From Pseudomonadota bacterium (lineage in GTDB: Bacteria > Pseudomonadota > Gammaproteobacteria > Xanthomonadales > Xanthomonadaceae), in assembly GCA_023393895.1 (NCBI GenBank), contig JAEXBT010000033.1, forward strand, positions 1-18,370: DNA of 18,370 nt, in the 5' to 3' direction. A program made the translations under genes and the position numbers. Under the pieces are notes generated by a model. That model ran no database searches and was not told the origin of the DNA. It worked only from the letters and a program-made list of their open reading frames with translations. Of this stretch, positions 1 through 6,711 are shown in pieces. Numbering within the stretch: position 1 is the first letter of the stretch; the number at the start of each line of letters is the position of its first letter.

Positions 1-361
1 GCCCCGCCCGGCCACGCCTGCGCCCCGCCAGCAGGTAGCGAGTGCCACTCCGGCGCCGAAACCCGCCAGCGACCCGCAACCGGCGCGATCGGCTCCGGTT
101 GCTGCCGCGCCGACCTCCACCACTAGCGCCACGCCTTATGTGCTGCAGGCCGGCGCCTTCCAGGCCAGTGGCGATGCCGAGGCGGTGAAGGCGAAGATCG
201 CGCTGCTCGGGTTGAACGCGCGGGTGGAGTCGGCCAACATCAACGGCAAGACCATGTATCGCGTGCGCATGGGGCCGTACGGCACGGCCTCGGAGCTGGC
301 GGACGCCAAGTCCAAGCTGGCCAATGGCGGGCTGCCGGCGGTGGCGATCAAGGCGAAGTAA
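1..361 (+). CDS. SPOR-domain protein, FtsN-like (C-terminal part)
   Basis: The reading frame is open from base 2 to the TAA at 359-361 and has no start in the window, so this is the C-terminal end of a longer protein. The first ~45 visible residues are a Pro/Ala/Ser-rich linker, followed by a ~70-residue SPOR module that begins at YVLQAGAF and ends VAIKAK. The YxLQxGxF opening and the later RVRMGPYGT element, with Ala-Lys-rich helices between, are typical of SPOR repeats, which bind glycan strands lacking stem peptides at the division septum. Such proteins (FtsN, DedD and relatives) usually carry one N-terminal membrane anchor and sit in the periplasm; that part is outside the window. In related bacteria a gene like this often follows argS, but that cannot be checked here. 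The domain call is firm; which SPOR protein it is remains open. Confidence 0.85.
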   Translation, partial: PRPATPAPRQQVASATPAPKPASDPQPARSAPVAAAPTSTTSATPYVLQAGAFQASGDAEAVKAKIALLGLNARVESANINGKTMYRVRMGPYGTASELADAKSKLANGGLPAVAIKAK

Positions 362-434
362 CCGGCGCCGCACCGGCCTTCGCAGCCGTTGCGACACGAC
401 TGGCGCACACTGGCGGCCCACAGGGAGAGGCCGC

Positions 435-824
435 ATGCCGATCGAATCCGCGCTGATCAAACCGGTGGTCGATGCCATCATGGCCCTGCTGCACCGGGGC
501 GAGAACCTGCAGCTGCAGCGCAACGCGGAGAAGGCAGTGCGCGAAGCGATCCGCGAACTGCTGCTCGCCAGCCCCGACGAGAACAAGGCGGCCGCGCGCA
601 TCGCCATCGCCAAGGCCGCCGGCCTGCTCTCGGAGGAAGTGGTGCTTGCCGAGGACATGCTGCAGAAGCACCGCGCGACCAAGACCCACACCCGGGCCCG
701 CACGGGCAGTTCGCGCAAGCGTGCCACGCCGGTCGAGGATGCACCGGCGAAGCCCGTGGCGAAACGCGCGCCCGCAAAGCCCCGCAAGGCCGCCAAACGA
801 CCGCCACCCCGAACCCCGAAATGA
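435..824 (+). CDS. Unrecognised small protein with lysine/alanine/proline-rich basic tail
   Basis: This 129-residue protein is not one I recognise. The ATG at 435 is chosen because GGGAGAGG lies four bases upstream; the frame is open further upstream but has no comparable site. Residues 1-80 look helical and soluble, with alternating charged and hydrophobic residues and no membrane segment. Residues 81-129 are strongly basic and low in complexity, with Lys, Arg, Ala and Pro and two copies of APAKP (about 103-107 and 112-116), resembling histone H1-like or AlgP-like tails that bind nucleic acid. Its stop overlaps the start of the next gene (ATGA at 821-824), so the two are probably translated together. 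A DNA- or RNA-binding role is inference from composition only. The tail also has the codon bias of the surrounding genome, so it is unlikely to be a random extension. Confidence 0.7.
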   Translation: MPIESALIKPVVDAIMALLHRGENLQLQRNAEKAVREAIRELLLASPDENKAAARIAIAKAAGLLSEEVVLAEDMLQKHRATKTHTRARTGSSRKRATPVEDAPAKPVAKRAPAKPRKAAKRPPPRTPK

Positions 825-1432
825 ATGCTGCCGAAGCGGTGATGGCGTTGTTGCGAGGCCTGCCAGGCTTCGGCGTGGCGTTCTGGCTTTGCGTGACCGC
901 GTGGATCGCGAGCGAATGGCGAATCTTTCATCAGCACCAAGCGCCCGACGGTCAGCGGCCGCTCGACCGCGGGACGCTCGCACCGCTGGTCGCGACGCTG
1001 ATTTCGGCCTGCGTGCTGGCCGGTCTGTCGCGCCTGCTTGGCGTGGCGCCACTGCCCGTCGACTGGCAGCCGGCCGCGCTGATGGCGGGCTGCACGCTGA
1101 TGCTGGCTGGCGTCGCGTTCCGGCAATGGGCAGTCCGGGTGCTATCGCGACATTTCACCGTGCAGGTGCACATCGCGGACGATCATCGCCTGGTCAGCCA
1201 TGGTCCTTACCGCTGGCTGCGCCATCCCTCCTACACCGGCCTGCTGCTCACCGTGGCCGGTGCCGGCATCGCGATGCGCGACTGGGCGTCGATCGGCCTC
1301 CTGCTAGTGGTGCCGGTCCTTGCGCTGTGGCCGCGGATCCGTGTCGAGGAGCATGCGCTCGCCACCCATTTCGGCGCCGAGTACCGCGACTATGCGCAAC
1401 GCAGCTGGGGCCTGCTGCCATGGCTGTGGTGA
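821..1432 (+). CDS. ICMT-family integral membrane methyltransferase
   Basis: The 203-residue protein belongs to the isoprenylcysteine carboxyl methyltransferase/PEMT-like family of membrane enzymes that use S-adenosylmethionine. Hydrophobic segments lie near residues 14-32, 52-74, 84-104 and 138-170. The family signature is in the C-terminal half: GPYRWLRHPSYTG at about 128-140 and the EEHAL...FGAEYRDY region at about 176-191, which form the cofactor pocket in this family. Bacterial members rarely have a known substrate; methylation of a lipid or isoprenoid-like carboxylate is a family-based guess. The start overlaps the stop of the preceding gene by four bases, and a possible promoter for the next gene lies in its last codons. 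Length is normal for short bacterial members. The family call is secure and the substrate unknown. Confidence 0.85.
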   Translation: MNAAEAVMALLRGLPGFGVAFWLCVTAWIASEWRIFHQHQAPDGQRPLDRGTLAPLVATLISACVLAGLSRLLGVAPLPVDWQPAALMAGCTLMLAGVAFRQWAVRVLSRHFTVQVHIADDHRLVSHGPYRWLRHPSYTGLLLTVAGAGIAMRDWASIGLLLVVPVLALWPRIRVEEHALATHFGAEYRDYAQRSWGLLPWLW

Positions 1433-1443
1433 AGCGGCACAAT
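1415..1443 (+). promoter_or_regulatory. Possible sigma-70 promoter for ydfG
   Basis: CTGCCA (1415-1420) lies 17 bases before CACAAT (1438-1443). This gives 4 of 6 matches at -35 and 4 of 6 at -10, and would start transcription near 1450. It also argues against the ATG at 1442 as the ydfG start, since that codon falls inside the -10 box. Short promoter matches in GC-rich DNA are weak evidence. Confidence 0.35.
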
Positions 1444-1471
1444 GGGTCGCGACCTGTCCCCCGGAACCCGC

Positions 1472-2230
1472 ATGTCCCAGAAGACCGCCCTCGTCACCGG
1501 CGCCAGCTCAGGCTTCGGCCGCGCCATCGCCACCCGCCTGCTGCGCGATGGCTGGCACGTCGCGATCACCGGACGTCGCCACGAGCGCCTGCAGGCGTTG
1601 CAGGATACGTTCGGTGAAGCGGTCCATATCGCCTGTTTCGATATCCGTGACGCGCAAGCGATCGATGCCGCGCTCACCACGTTGCCGCCCGCGTTCGAAC
1701 GGCTCGACCTGTTGGTGAACAACGCCGGACTCGCGCTCGGGACTGCGCCCGCGCAGCGCGCCGACCTCGCGCAATGGCGGCAGATGATCGATACCAATGT
1801 CACCGGCCTGGTCACCCTGACCCACACGCTGCTGCCGCGTCTGATTGCCGCCAAAGGCCTGATCATCAACATCAGTTCGATCGCCGGCAGTTATCCGTAC
1901 GGCGGGGGGAACGTCTATGGCGGCACCAAGGCCTTCGTCACCCAGTTCTCCCTGGGCCTGCGCAGCGATCTGCACGGCAGCGGCGTGCGCGTGACCAGCA
2001 TCGAGCCGGGCATGGCCGAAACCGAGTTCACCCTGGTGCGTACCGGTGGCGACCAGGCGGCGAGCGATGCGCTCTACGCCGGCGTTGCCCCGATCAGCGC
2101 GGAGGACATCGCCGACCAAGTCGCATGGCTGACGCAGTTGCCACCGCATCTGAACATCAACCGCATCGAGACGATGCCGGTGAACCAGAGTTTTGCCGGG
2201 TTCCAGGTCCACCGGGACACCGGCGCATGA
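1472..2230 (+). CDS. ydfG: YdfG-type NADP-dependent 3-hydroxy acid dehydrogenase (SDR)
   Basis: A classical short-chain dehydrogenase of 252 residues that resembles E. coli YdfG along its whole length, including the C-terminal MPVNQSFAGFQVHRD segment. YdfG oxidises L-allo-threonine, serine and other 3-hydroxy acids with NADP and also reduces malonic semialdehyde. Visible motifs are TGASSGFG at 9-16 (dinucleotide binding), NNAG at 83-86, Ser136 and Tyr149-xxx-Lys153 as the catalytic set. An in-frame ATG at 1442 would add ten residues not seen in the family, so the ATG at 1472 is preferred; it leaves the usual three to four residues before the first strand. The stop overlaps the start of the YdcZ-family gene (ATGA at 2227-2230), so the pair is likely co-translated. 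Cytosolic enzyme; the native substrate in this organism is inferred. Confidence 0.9.
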   Translation: MSQKTALVTGASSGFGRAIATRLLRDGWHVAITGRRHERLQALQDTFGEAVHIACFDIRDAQAIDAALTTLPPAFERLDLLVNNAGLALGTAPAQRADLAQWRQMIDTNVTGLVTLTHTLLPRLIAAKGLIINISSIAGSYPYGGGNVYGGTKAFVTQFSLGLRSDLHGSGVRVTSIEPGMAETEFTLVRTGGDQAASDALYAGVAPISAEDIADQVAWLTQLPPHLNINRIETMPVNQSFAGFQVHRDTGA

Positions 2231-2727
2231 ACGCGACGGCGTGGACCGGCGTGCTGGTGGCGGTACTGATTGGTGCCGTGCTGCCGCTGCAGGGCCTGAT
2301 CAACGCCCGGCTGGGCACCCAGGTCGGTGGCGCGGTGCAGGCGGCATTCGCCTCGTTCCTGGTGGGCAGCCTTGCGCTCGGACTGTGGTTGCTGCTGAGC
2401 CGTCAGGGCCTGCATGTCGGCGCGACCGATGCCCGTGGCCCGGCCTGGGTATGGCTGGGCGGTCTGATCGGAGCCCTCTACGTGGCCAGCTTCACCCTGC
2501 TGGTGCCGCGCATGGGCGCAGCATCGATCATCTGCCTTGCCATCTTTGGCCAGGTCATCGCATCGCTGCTGCTCGACCATTACGGCGTGCTGCAGGCGCC
2601 ACGCCCCGCGAGCATCACGCGCTGGCTCGGCGTAGTGCTGGTGCTGGCCGGCGCGGTGCTGGTGGTGGCGCCATGGCAGGCGCGCACCGGGGACGGAGCT
2701 CAGTCGATCGGCGAATCGTCCAGATAG
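2227..2727 (+). CDS. YdcZ/DUF606-family membrane protein (half-size DMT transporter)
   Basis: The 166-residue protein is nearly all membrane. Five hydrophobic segments can be read at about residues 5-22, 36-58, 73-95, 98-117 and 132-150. This five-segment, ~150-residue form is typical of the YdcZ (DUF606) branch of the drug/metabolite transporter superfamily, whose members act as dimers and in most cases have no known substrate. The motif PLQGLINARLG near residues 18-28 is characteristic. The start overlaps the ydfG stop by four bases. The last nine codons (2700-2727) run into the 3' end of speA on the other strand, so the extreme C-terminus after the final membrane segment is coded by DNA that also encodes the SpeA C-terminus. 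Substrate unknown; family call confident. Confidence 0.85.
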   Translation: MNATAWTGVLVAVLIGAVLPLQGLINARLGTQVGGAVQAAFASFLVGSLALGLWLLLSRQGLHVGATDARGPAWVWLGGLIGALYVASFTLLVPRMGAASIICLAIFGQVIASLLLDHYGVLQAPRPASITRWLGVVLVLAGAVLVVAPWQARTGDGAQSIGESSR

Positions 2728-4586
2728 GTGTAGCCGGTCAACCCGTTTTCCAGCGCCTCGTTGAAACGATCGGCCTCTGACTTCGACAGGTCCGCCGACT
2801 CCACCCTTGCCCGATAGGCGCGCCGCAGGTCGTCGAGCCTGTACCCCACGTAATCGAGCATCACATCGGTGGTGTCGCCGCGACGCTGCTGCACCACGCG
2901 GCAGCCCTCGCCATCGACCTTCACCTCGATCGCATCGGTATCGCCGAACAGGTTGTGGATGTCACCCAGAATTTCCTGGTAGGCACCGACCAGGAAGAAG
3001 CCGAGCCGATAGCTTTCGCCGCGGCGCAGCTCGTGCAGCGGCAACGAGGTGTCGAGGTCCTCGTTCTCCACGTACACGTCGATCTTGCCGTCAGAGTCGC
3101 AGGTCAGGTCGGCGATGATGCCGCGGCGGGTCGGCGCCTCGTCCAAGCGCTCGATCGGCATGATCGGGAACACCTGGTCGATCGCCCACACGTCCGGCAT
3201 CGATTCGAACACGCTGAAGTTGACGAAGTACTTGTCGACCAGCCGCTCGTTGAGCTCGTCGAGCAGGTCGCGATGGCTCTTCTCGTCGTAGGTCAGGCGC
3301 GCCTTCACCGCGTGGGCGATCGCATAGAACAGGTCGTCGATGCGCGCGCGCTGCACCAGGTCGATCTGGCCGAGCGAATATAGGGCCAGACCCTCGGAGT
3401 GCGCCTGCACCGCCTCGTGATAGACCTCCACCGCCGGACGCTCACCCATTTCGTCGTGCAGCTCGCGCAGTTGCCGCACCGGGTTGGATTCGTCGTCGTT
3501 CTGCGGCGGCACCCGGCCTTCCGGCGCCTGCTCCACTTCGGACACGTTGGCCACCAGTACGGCATGGTGCGCGGTCATCGCGCGGCCGCATTCGGTGACG
3601 ATGCGCGGCTGCGACAGGTCGTTCTGCGCGCACGCTTCGGCAAGCGGCTGCACGATGCTCGAGGCGTAGTGCGCGATGTTGTAGTTGACCGAGTTGTAGG
3701 AGCGCGAACGCGTGCCCTCGTAGTCGATGCCCAGCCCACCGCCGACATCGACATGCGAGATCTTCGCGCCCAGCTTCGACAGTTCGACGAAGTAGCGGGT
3801 CGCCTCGCGCATGCCGTTGGCGATGTCGCGCACGTTCGAGATCTGCGAGCCCATGTGGAAGTGCAGCAGCTTCAGGCAGTGGCCCATGCCGGCATCACGC
3901 AAGTGCTTCCACAGATCGAGCACCTGGCGCGGGTTGAGGCCGAACTTCGCCTTGTCGCCACCGGAGTTCTGCCACTTGCCGGCGCCGAGCGAGGCCAGCC
4001 GCATGCGTACGCCGATGCCCGGCTCGACGCCGAGCGCGGCCGCCTCTTCCAGCACGATGCGCAGCTCGGACGGCTTCTCGACCACGATGAAGGTCTCCAG
4101 CCCGATCTTGCGGCCGATCAGCGCCAGCCGGATGTATTCACGGTCCTTGTAGCCATTGCAGACGATCAGGCCGCCAGCCCGCGAGAGTGCCAGCACCGCC
4201 ATCAGCTCCGGCTTGCTGCCGGCCTCCAGCCCGAAACCCTCGCCGTGGTGCGAGGCCAGCGTGCCGGCGACACCGAAGTGCTGGTTGACCTTGATCGGAT
4301 ACACCGCGGTATAGCCGCCGGCGTACTCCCAATCGGCCTGCGCCTGCGCGAATGCCGCCTGCAGCTTGCCCAGCCGGTCGCCGAGGATGTCCGGGAAACG
4401 CACCAGCAGCGGCAGGTTGGCACCACCGGCGAGCGCGCGATCGACCGCCTCGGCCAACGCGATCTGCGGGCCTGCCTTGCCCTTGGGCCGCACCAGGATG
4501 CGGCCATCGTCGCCCACATCGAAATAGCCATCCGCCCAGTGCGGGATGGAATAGGTCTTGCGGGCGAGGTCGATGGACCAGGTCAT
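2700..4586 (-). CDS. speA: Biosynthetic arginine decarboxylase SpeA
   Basis: The 628-residue protein is the long, PLP-dependent fold-III arginine decarboxylase that converts arginine to agmatine, the first step of the agmatine route to putrescine. The N-terminal start MTWSIDLARKTYSIPHWADG is typical. Lys99 in AVYPIKVNQ is the PLP lysine, followed by GFGLEAGSKPEL; DVGGGLGIDYEG lies mid-protein in the PLP phosphate site; CGRAMTAHHA marks the metal/substrate half; and ADLTCDSDGKID near the C-terminus carries the active-site Cys and Asp. The length matches E. coli SpeA (~630-660). No clear Shine-Dalgarno sequence precedes the ATG. A -10-like TAGAAT lies about 34 bases upstream, so the gene probably has its own promoter although it follows an SDR gene at 63 bases. 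Its 3' end overlaps the YdcZ-family gene by 28 bases tail to tail. speE lies nearby on the other strand. Confidence 0.96.
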   Translation of the reverse strand: MTWSIDLARKTYSIPHWADGYFDVGDDGRILVRPKGKAGPQIALAEAVDRALAGGANLPLLVRFPDILGDRLGKLQAAFAQAQADWEYAGGYTAVYPIKVNQHFGVAGTLASHHGEGFGLEAGSKPELMAVLALSRAGGLIVCNGYKDREYIRLALIGRKIGLETFIVVEKPSELRIVLEEAAALGVEPGIGVRMRLASLGAGKWQNSGGDKAKFGLNPRQVLDLWKHLRDAGMGHCLKLLHFHMGSQISNVRDIANGMREATRYFVELSKLGAKISHVDVGGGLGIDYEGTRSRSYNSVNYNIAHYASSIVQPLAEACAQNDLSQPRIVTECGRAMTAHHAVLVANVSEVEQAPEGRVPPQNDDESNPVRQLRELHDEMGERPAVEVYHEAVQAHSEGLALYSLGQIDLVQRARIDDLFYAIAHAVKARLTYDEKSHRDLLDELNERLVDKYFVNFSVFESMPDVWAIDQVFPIMPIERLDEAPTRRGIIADLTCDSDGKIDVYVENEDLDTSLPLHELRRGESYRLGFFLVGAYQEILGDIHNLFGDTDAIEVKVDGEGCRVVQQRRGDTTDVMLDYVGYRLDDLRRAYRARVESADLSKSEADRFNEALENGLTGYTYLDDSPID

Positions 4587-4619
4587 GGCGGCGCGGGCCT
4601 GCAGCGTGAACGGCCTGCC

Positions 4620-4625
4620 ATTCTA
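4620..4625 (-). promoter_or_regulatory. Possible -10 box for speA
   Basis: On the minus strand TAGAAT lies in the short gap between the SDR stop and the speA start and matches five of six bases of the sigma-70 -10 consensus. The -35 position (around 4643-4648) is poor, as is common in GC-rich relatives. It would give a leader of about 27 bases with no strong ribosome-binding site. Confidence 0.35.
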
Positions 4626-4649
4626 CGGTCGCGCGCCCCCCGGTGCGGC

Positions 4650-5663
4650 TCAGCCCTTGGGCCCGCCCATCACCGGCAGCACGATGCCGTTTACGTAGGA
4701 CGACATCACCGGCGAGGCCAGGAAAACGAATGCGGGTGAGAGTTCCTCGGGTTGCGCGGCGCGACCCATCGCGCTGTCGCGGCCGAACTCCGCGACTTCA
4801 TCCGCGGGCTTGTCGGCCGGATTGAATGGCGTCCACACCGGGCCCGGCGCGACCGCGTTGACGCGGATGCCGCGCTCAATCAGGTTGGCGGCCAGCGCCT
4901 TGGTAAACGCATGCACCGCGCCCTTGCTGGTGGAATAGTCGATCAGCTTCGGGCTGCCGAACAGGCCGGTAACCGAGCCGCAATTGATGATCGATGCGCC
5001 TTCTTCCATGTACGGCAGCGCCGCGCGCGCCATGTGCAGGTAACCGGCGACGTTGGTCTGCAGGGTTTCCTGCAGGTGAGCATCGCTGATGTCCTCGAGC
5101 GTCTCGGCGTGCAGCTGGAAGCCAGCGTTGTTCACCAGCACGTCGAGGCGGCCGAATTTCCTCACCACCTTCTTCACCGCCTTGTCGCAGAAAGCAGGGT
5201 CGCGCACGTCGCCCGGCACCAGCATCGCGCGGCGACCTTCCTTCTCCACCCAGCGCGCGGTTTCCTTCGCGTCCTTGTGTTCGTTGAGGTAGAAGATCGC
5301 CACGTTCGCGCCTTCACGCGCATACAGCACCGCAACCGCGCGGCCGATGCCCGAGTCCGCGCCGGTCACGATCGCCACCATGCCCTTGAGCTTGCCGCTG
5401 CCGGTGTAGCCGCGTGCCTCGAACCGCGGTGCAAGGTCCAGGTCGGCCTCGCGACCGGGCTTGGCCAGATGCTGCGCCGGCATCTCCACCGGCTGCCGTC
5501 TCGGACCGGCCTGGGCAGCCTTCTTCGCGGTCTTCGTCGCCGGCTTGCGCGCATCGGCACGGTCGATCTTCTGCTGGATGCCGCGCTGGCGGCGCGCCGT
5601 GGCCTCGGCCTTGCGTGCGGCGACGGAGTCGGTATTCGCTACGGTCTTCTTGCGGGCAGCCAT
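4650..5663 (-). CDS. SDR-family oxidoreductase, general-stress GSP39/YghA type, with basic N-terminal tail
   Basis: The 337-residue protein has two parts. Residues 1-58 are rich in Lys, Arg, Ala and Thr (MAARKK, ATARRQRG, KPATKTAKKAA) and look like a histone-H1-like tail. Residues 59-337 form an extended SDR of the B. subtilis GSP39/E. coli YghA group, which has the lead-in PAQHLAKPGREADL and the GSGKLKGMVAIVTG opening. Visible sites are TGADSGIG at 100-107, NNAG at 178-181, Ser230 and Tyr243-xxx-Lys247, so the catalytic set is complete. Relatives use alcohols or aldehydes with NAD(P) and are often stress-induced; the substrate is unknown. The ATG at 5663 is preferred because GGAG sits seven bases upstream; an in-frame ATG at 5741 would add 26 residues without a good site. 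The gene separates speA from speE. Confidence 0.88.
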   Translation of the reverse strand: MAARKKTVANTDSVAARKAEATARRQRGIQQKIDRADARKPATKTAKKAAQAGPRRQPVEMPAQHLAKPGREADLDLAPRFEARGYTGSGKLKGMVAIVTGADSGIGRAVAVLYAREGANVAIFYLNEHKDAKETARWVEKEGRRAMLVPGDVRDPAFCDKAVKKVVRKFGRLDVLVNNAGFQLHAETLEDISDAHLQETLQTNVAGYLHMARAALPYMEEGASIINCGSVTGLFGSPKLIDYSTSKGAVHAFTKALAANLIERGIRVNAVAPGPVWTPFNPADKPADEVAEFGRDSAMGRAAQPEELSPAFVFLASPVMSSYVNGIVLPVMGGPKG

Positions 5664-5751
5664 GGCCTGGCTCCACTTCGGGGGAATCCGCATCCTGCCC
5701 ACCCGCATGTGCAGTGCCTGCGAACATCGCGTGGCCGACACCCGCAGGCGC

Positions 5752-5780
5752 TACAATTCGCGCCGTTTCCCCACAGGTGA
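5752..5780 (+). promoter_or_regulatory. Possible -10 box and strong ribosome-binding site of speE
   Basis: TACAAT at 5752-5757 fits the sigma-70 -10 consensus in five of six bases; the -35 region is weak. AGGTGA at 5775-5780 lies six bases before the speE ATG and supports that start. The region 5664-5786 is the divergent control region for the SDR and speE. Confidence 0.4.
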
Positions 5781-5786
5781 TGCGCG

Positions 5787-6638
5787 ATGTCCCAGCAGGA
5801 TTGGCTGTACGAGAATTTCGAGACCGCCGGCTCGTCGATCGGTTACCGCATCACCCGCAAGCTGGACGAAGTGCAGTCGCCGTTCCAGAAGATCGAGATC
5901 TACGAATCGACCGACTGGGGCAACCTGATGCTGATCGACGGCGCGATGATGCTGACCACGCGCGACAACTTCCTCTACCACGAGATGATCGCGCATCCGG
6001 CGCTGTTCACCCACCGCGACCCGAAACGCGTGGTGATCATCGGTGGCGGCGATTGCGGCACCCTGCGCGAGGTGCTGAAGCATCCAGGCGTCGAGAAGGT
6101 GACGCAGTGCGACATCGACGAGCAGGTCACGCGGATGGCGGAGAAGCATTTCCCCGAGCTGTGCGAATCCAACGGCGATGCGCGCGCGGAGATCATGTTC
6201 GATGACGGCCTCGCCTACATGAAGAATTGCGAGGCCGGCAGCGTCGACATCGTCATCGTCGACTCCACCGACCCGGTTGGCCCGGCCGAGGGTCTGTTCA
6301 ACGCGGCGTTCTTCGCCGATTGCGCACGCGCGCTGAAGGATGACGGCATCCTCGTGCAGCAGAGCGAATCGCCGCTGGTGCTGCTTGACCTGATCAACGA
6401 GATGCGCGACGAGATGCGCAAGGCCGGGTTCGGCGCCTTCCAGACCCTGCCGTTCCCGCAGCCGTGCTACCCCACCGGCTGGTGGAGCGTGACGATGGCC
6501 CGCAAGGATGCCGGCGGCTTCGCCTTCCGCGAGGCCGATGCGCGCGGCAAGGCGTTCGACACTCTGTACTACAGCGCCGACATCCACGCCGGTGCGCAGA
6601 AGCTGCCCCCGTTCGTGGCACGCGCGCTGAAGGACTGA
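5787..6638 (+). CDS. speE: Spermidine synthase (polyamine aminopropyltransferase)
   Basis: The 283-residue cytosolic enzyme transfers the aminopropyl group from decarboxylated S-adenosylmethionine to putrescine to make spermidine. The N-terminal beta domain includes QSPFQKIEIYES and GNLMLIDGAMMLTTRD with the substrate-binding YHEMIAH at about 64-70. The Rossmann nucleotide site is GGGDCGTLREVLKH at 86-99; the second turn residue is Cys where E. coli has Gly-Ala, a variant I associate with other gammaproteobacteria. VDSTDPVGPAEGLF at 158-171 carries the catalytic aspartates, and PCYPTGWWSVTMA closes the active site. Length is normal. The start is fixed by AGGTGA six bases upstream. It is read away from the SDR and speA; speD, needed to supply its aminopropyl donor, is not in the window. 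Confidence 0.97.
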   Translation: MSQQDWLYENFETAGSSIGYRITRKLDEVQSPFQKIEIYESTDWGNLMLIDGAMMLTTRDNFLYHEMIAHPALFTHRDPKRVVIIGGGDCGTLREVLKHPGVEKVTQCDIDEQVTRMAEKHFPELCESNGDARAEIMFDDGLAYMKNCEAGSVDIVIVDSTDPVGPAEGLFNAAFFADCARALKDDGILVQQSESPLVLLDLINEMRDEMRKAGFGAFQTLPFPQPCYPTGWWSVTMARKDAGGFAFREADARGKAFDTLYYSADIHAGAQKLPPFVARALKD

Positions 6639-6662
6639 GCGCCTAAGCAAACCGAAAGCATC

Positions 6663-6706
6663 GCCGCGGACACTGGCGCCGCGGCAACGGGCCGCGCCTG
6701 CGCCAG
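6663..6706 (+). other. Overlapping GC-rich hairpins between speE and the PAP2 gene
   Basis: GCCGCGG (6663-6669) can pair with CCGCGGC (6679-6685), and CTGGCGC (6673-6679) can pair instead with GCGCCAG (6700-6706). The two stems share bases and exclude each other. No T run follows, so a standard intrinsic terminator is not supported. The second stem ends five bases before the ATG at 6712, where no Shine-Dalgarno sequence is visible. Confidence 0.35.
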
Positions 6707-6711
6707 ACCCG

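Noticed and set aside
86..91. Not used
   Set aside because: The Cys in the SpeE GGGDCG loop (coded near 6054-6060) looked unusual next to E. coli, but I associate it with other gammaproteobacterial SpeE proteins, so it was not reported as an anomaly.
1442..1471. Upstream ATG as the start of ydfG
   Set aside because: The ATG lies in a -10-like CACAAT and adds ten residues foreign to the family.
3399..4739. 446-codon open frame on the plus strand opposite speA
   Set aside because: Its codons mirror the third-position GC bias of speA, the product has no recognisable domain, and speA is a complete conserved enzyme. Long antisense frames are expected in GC-rich genes.
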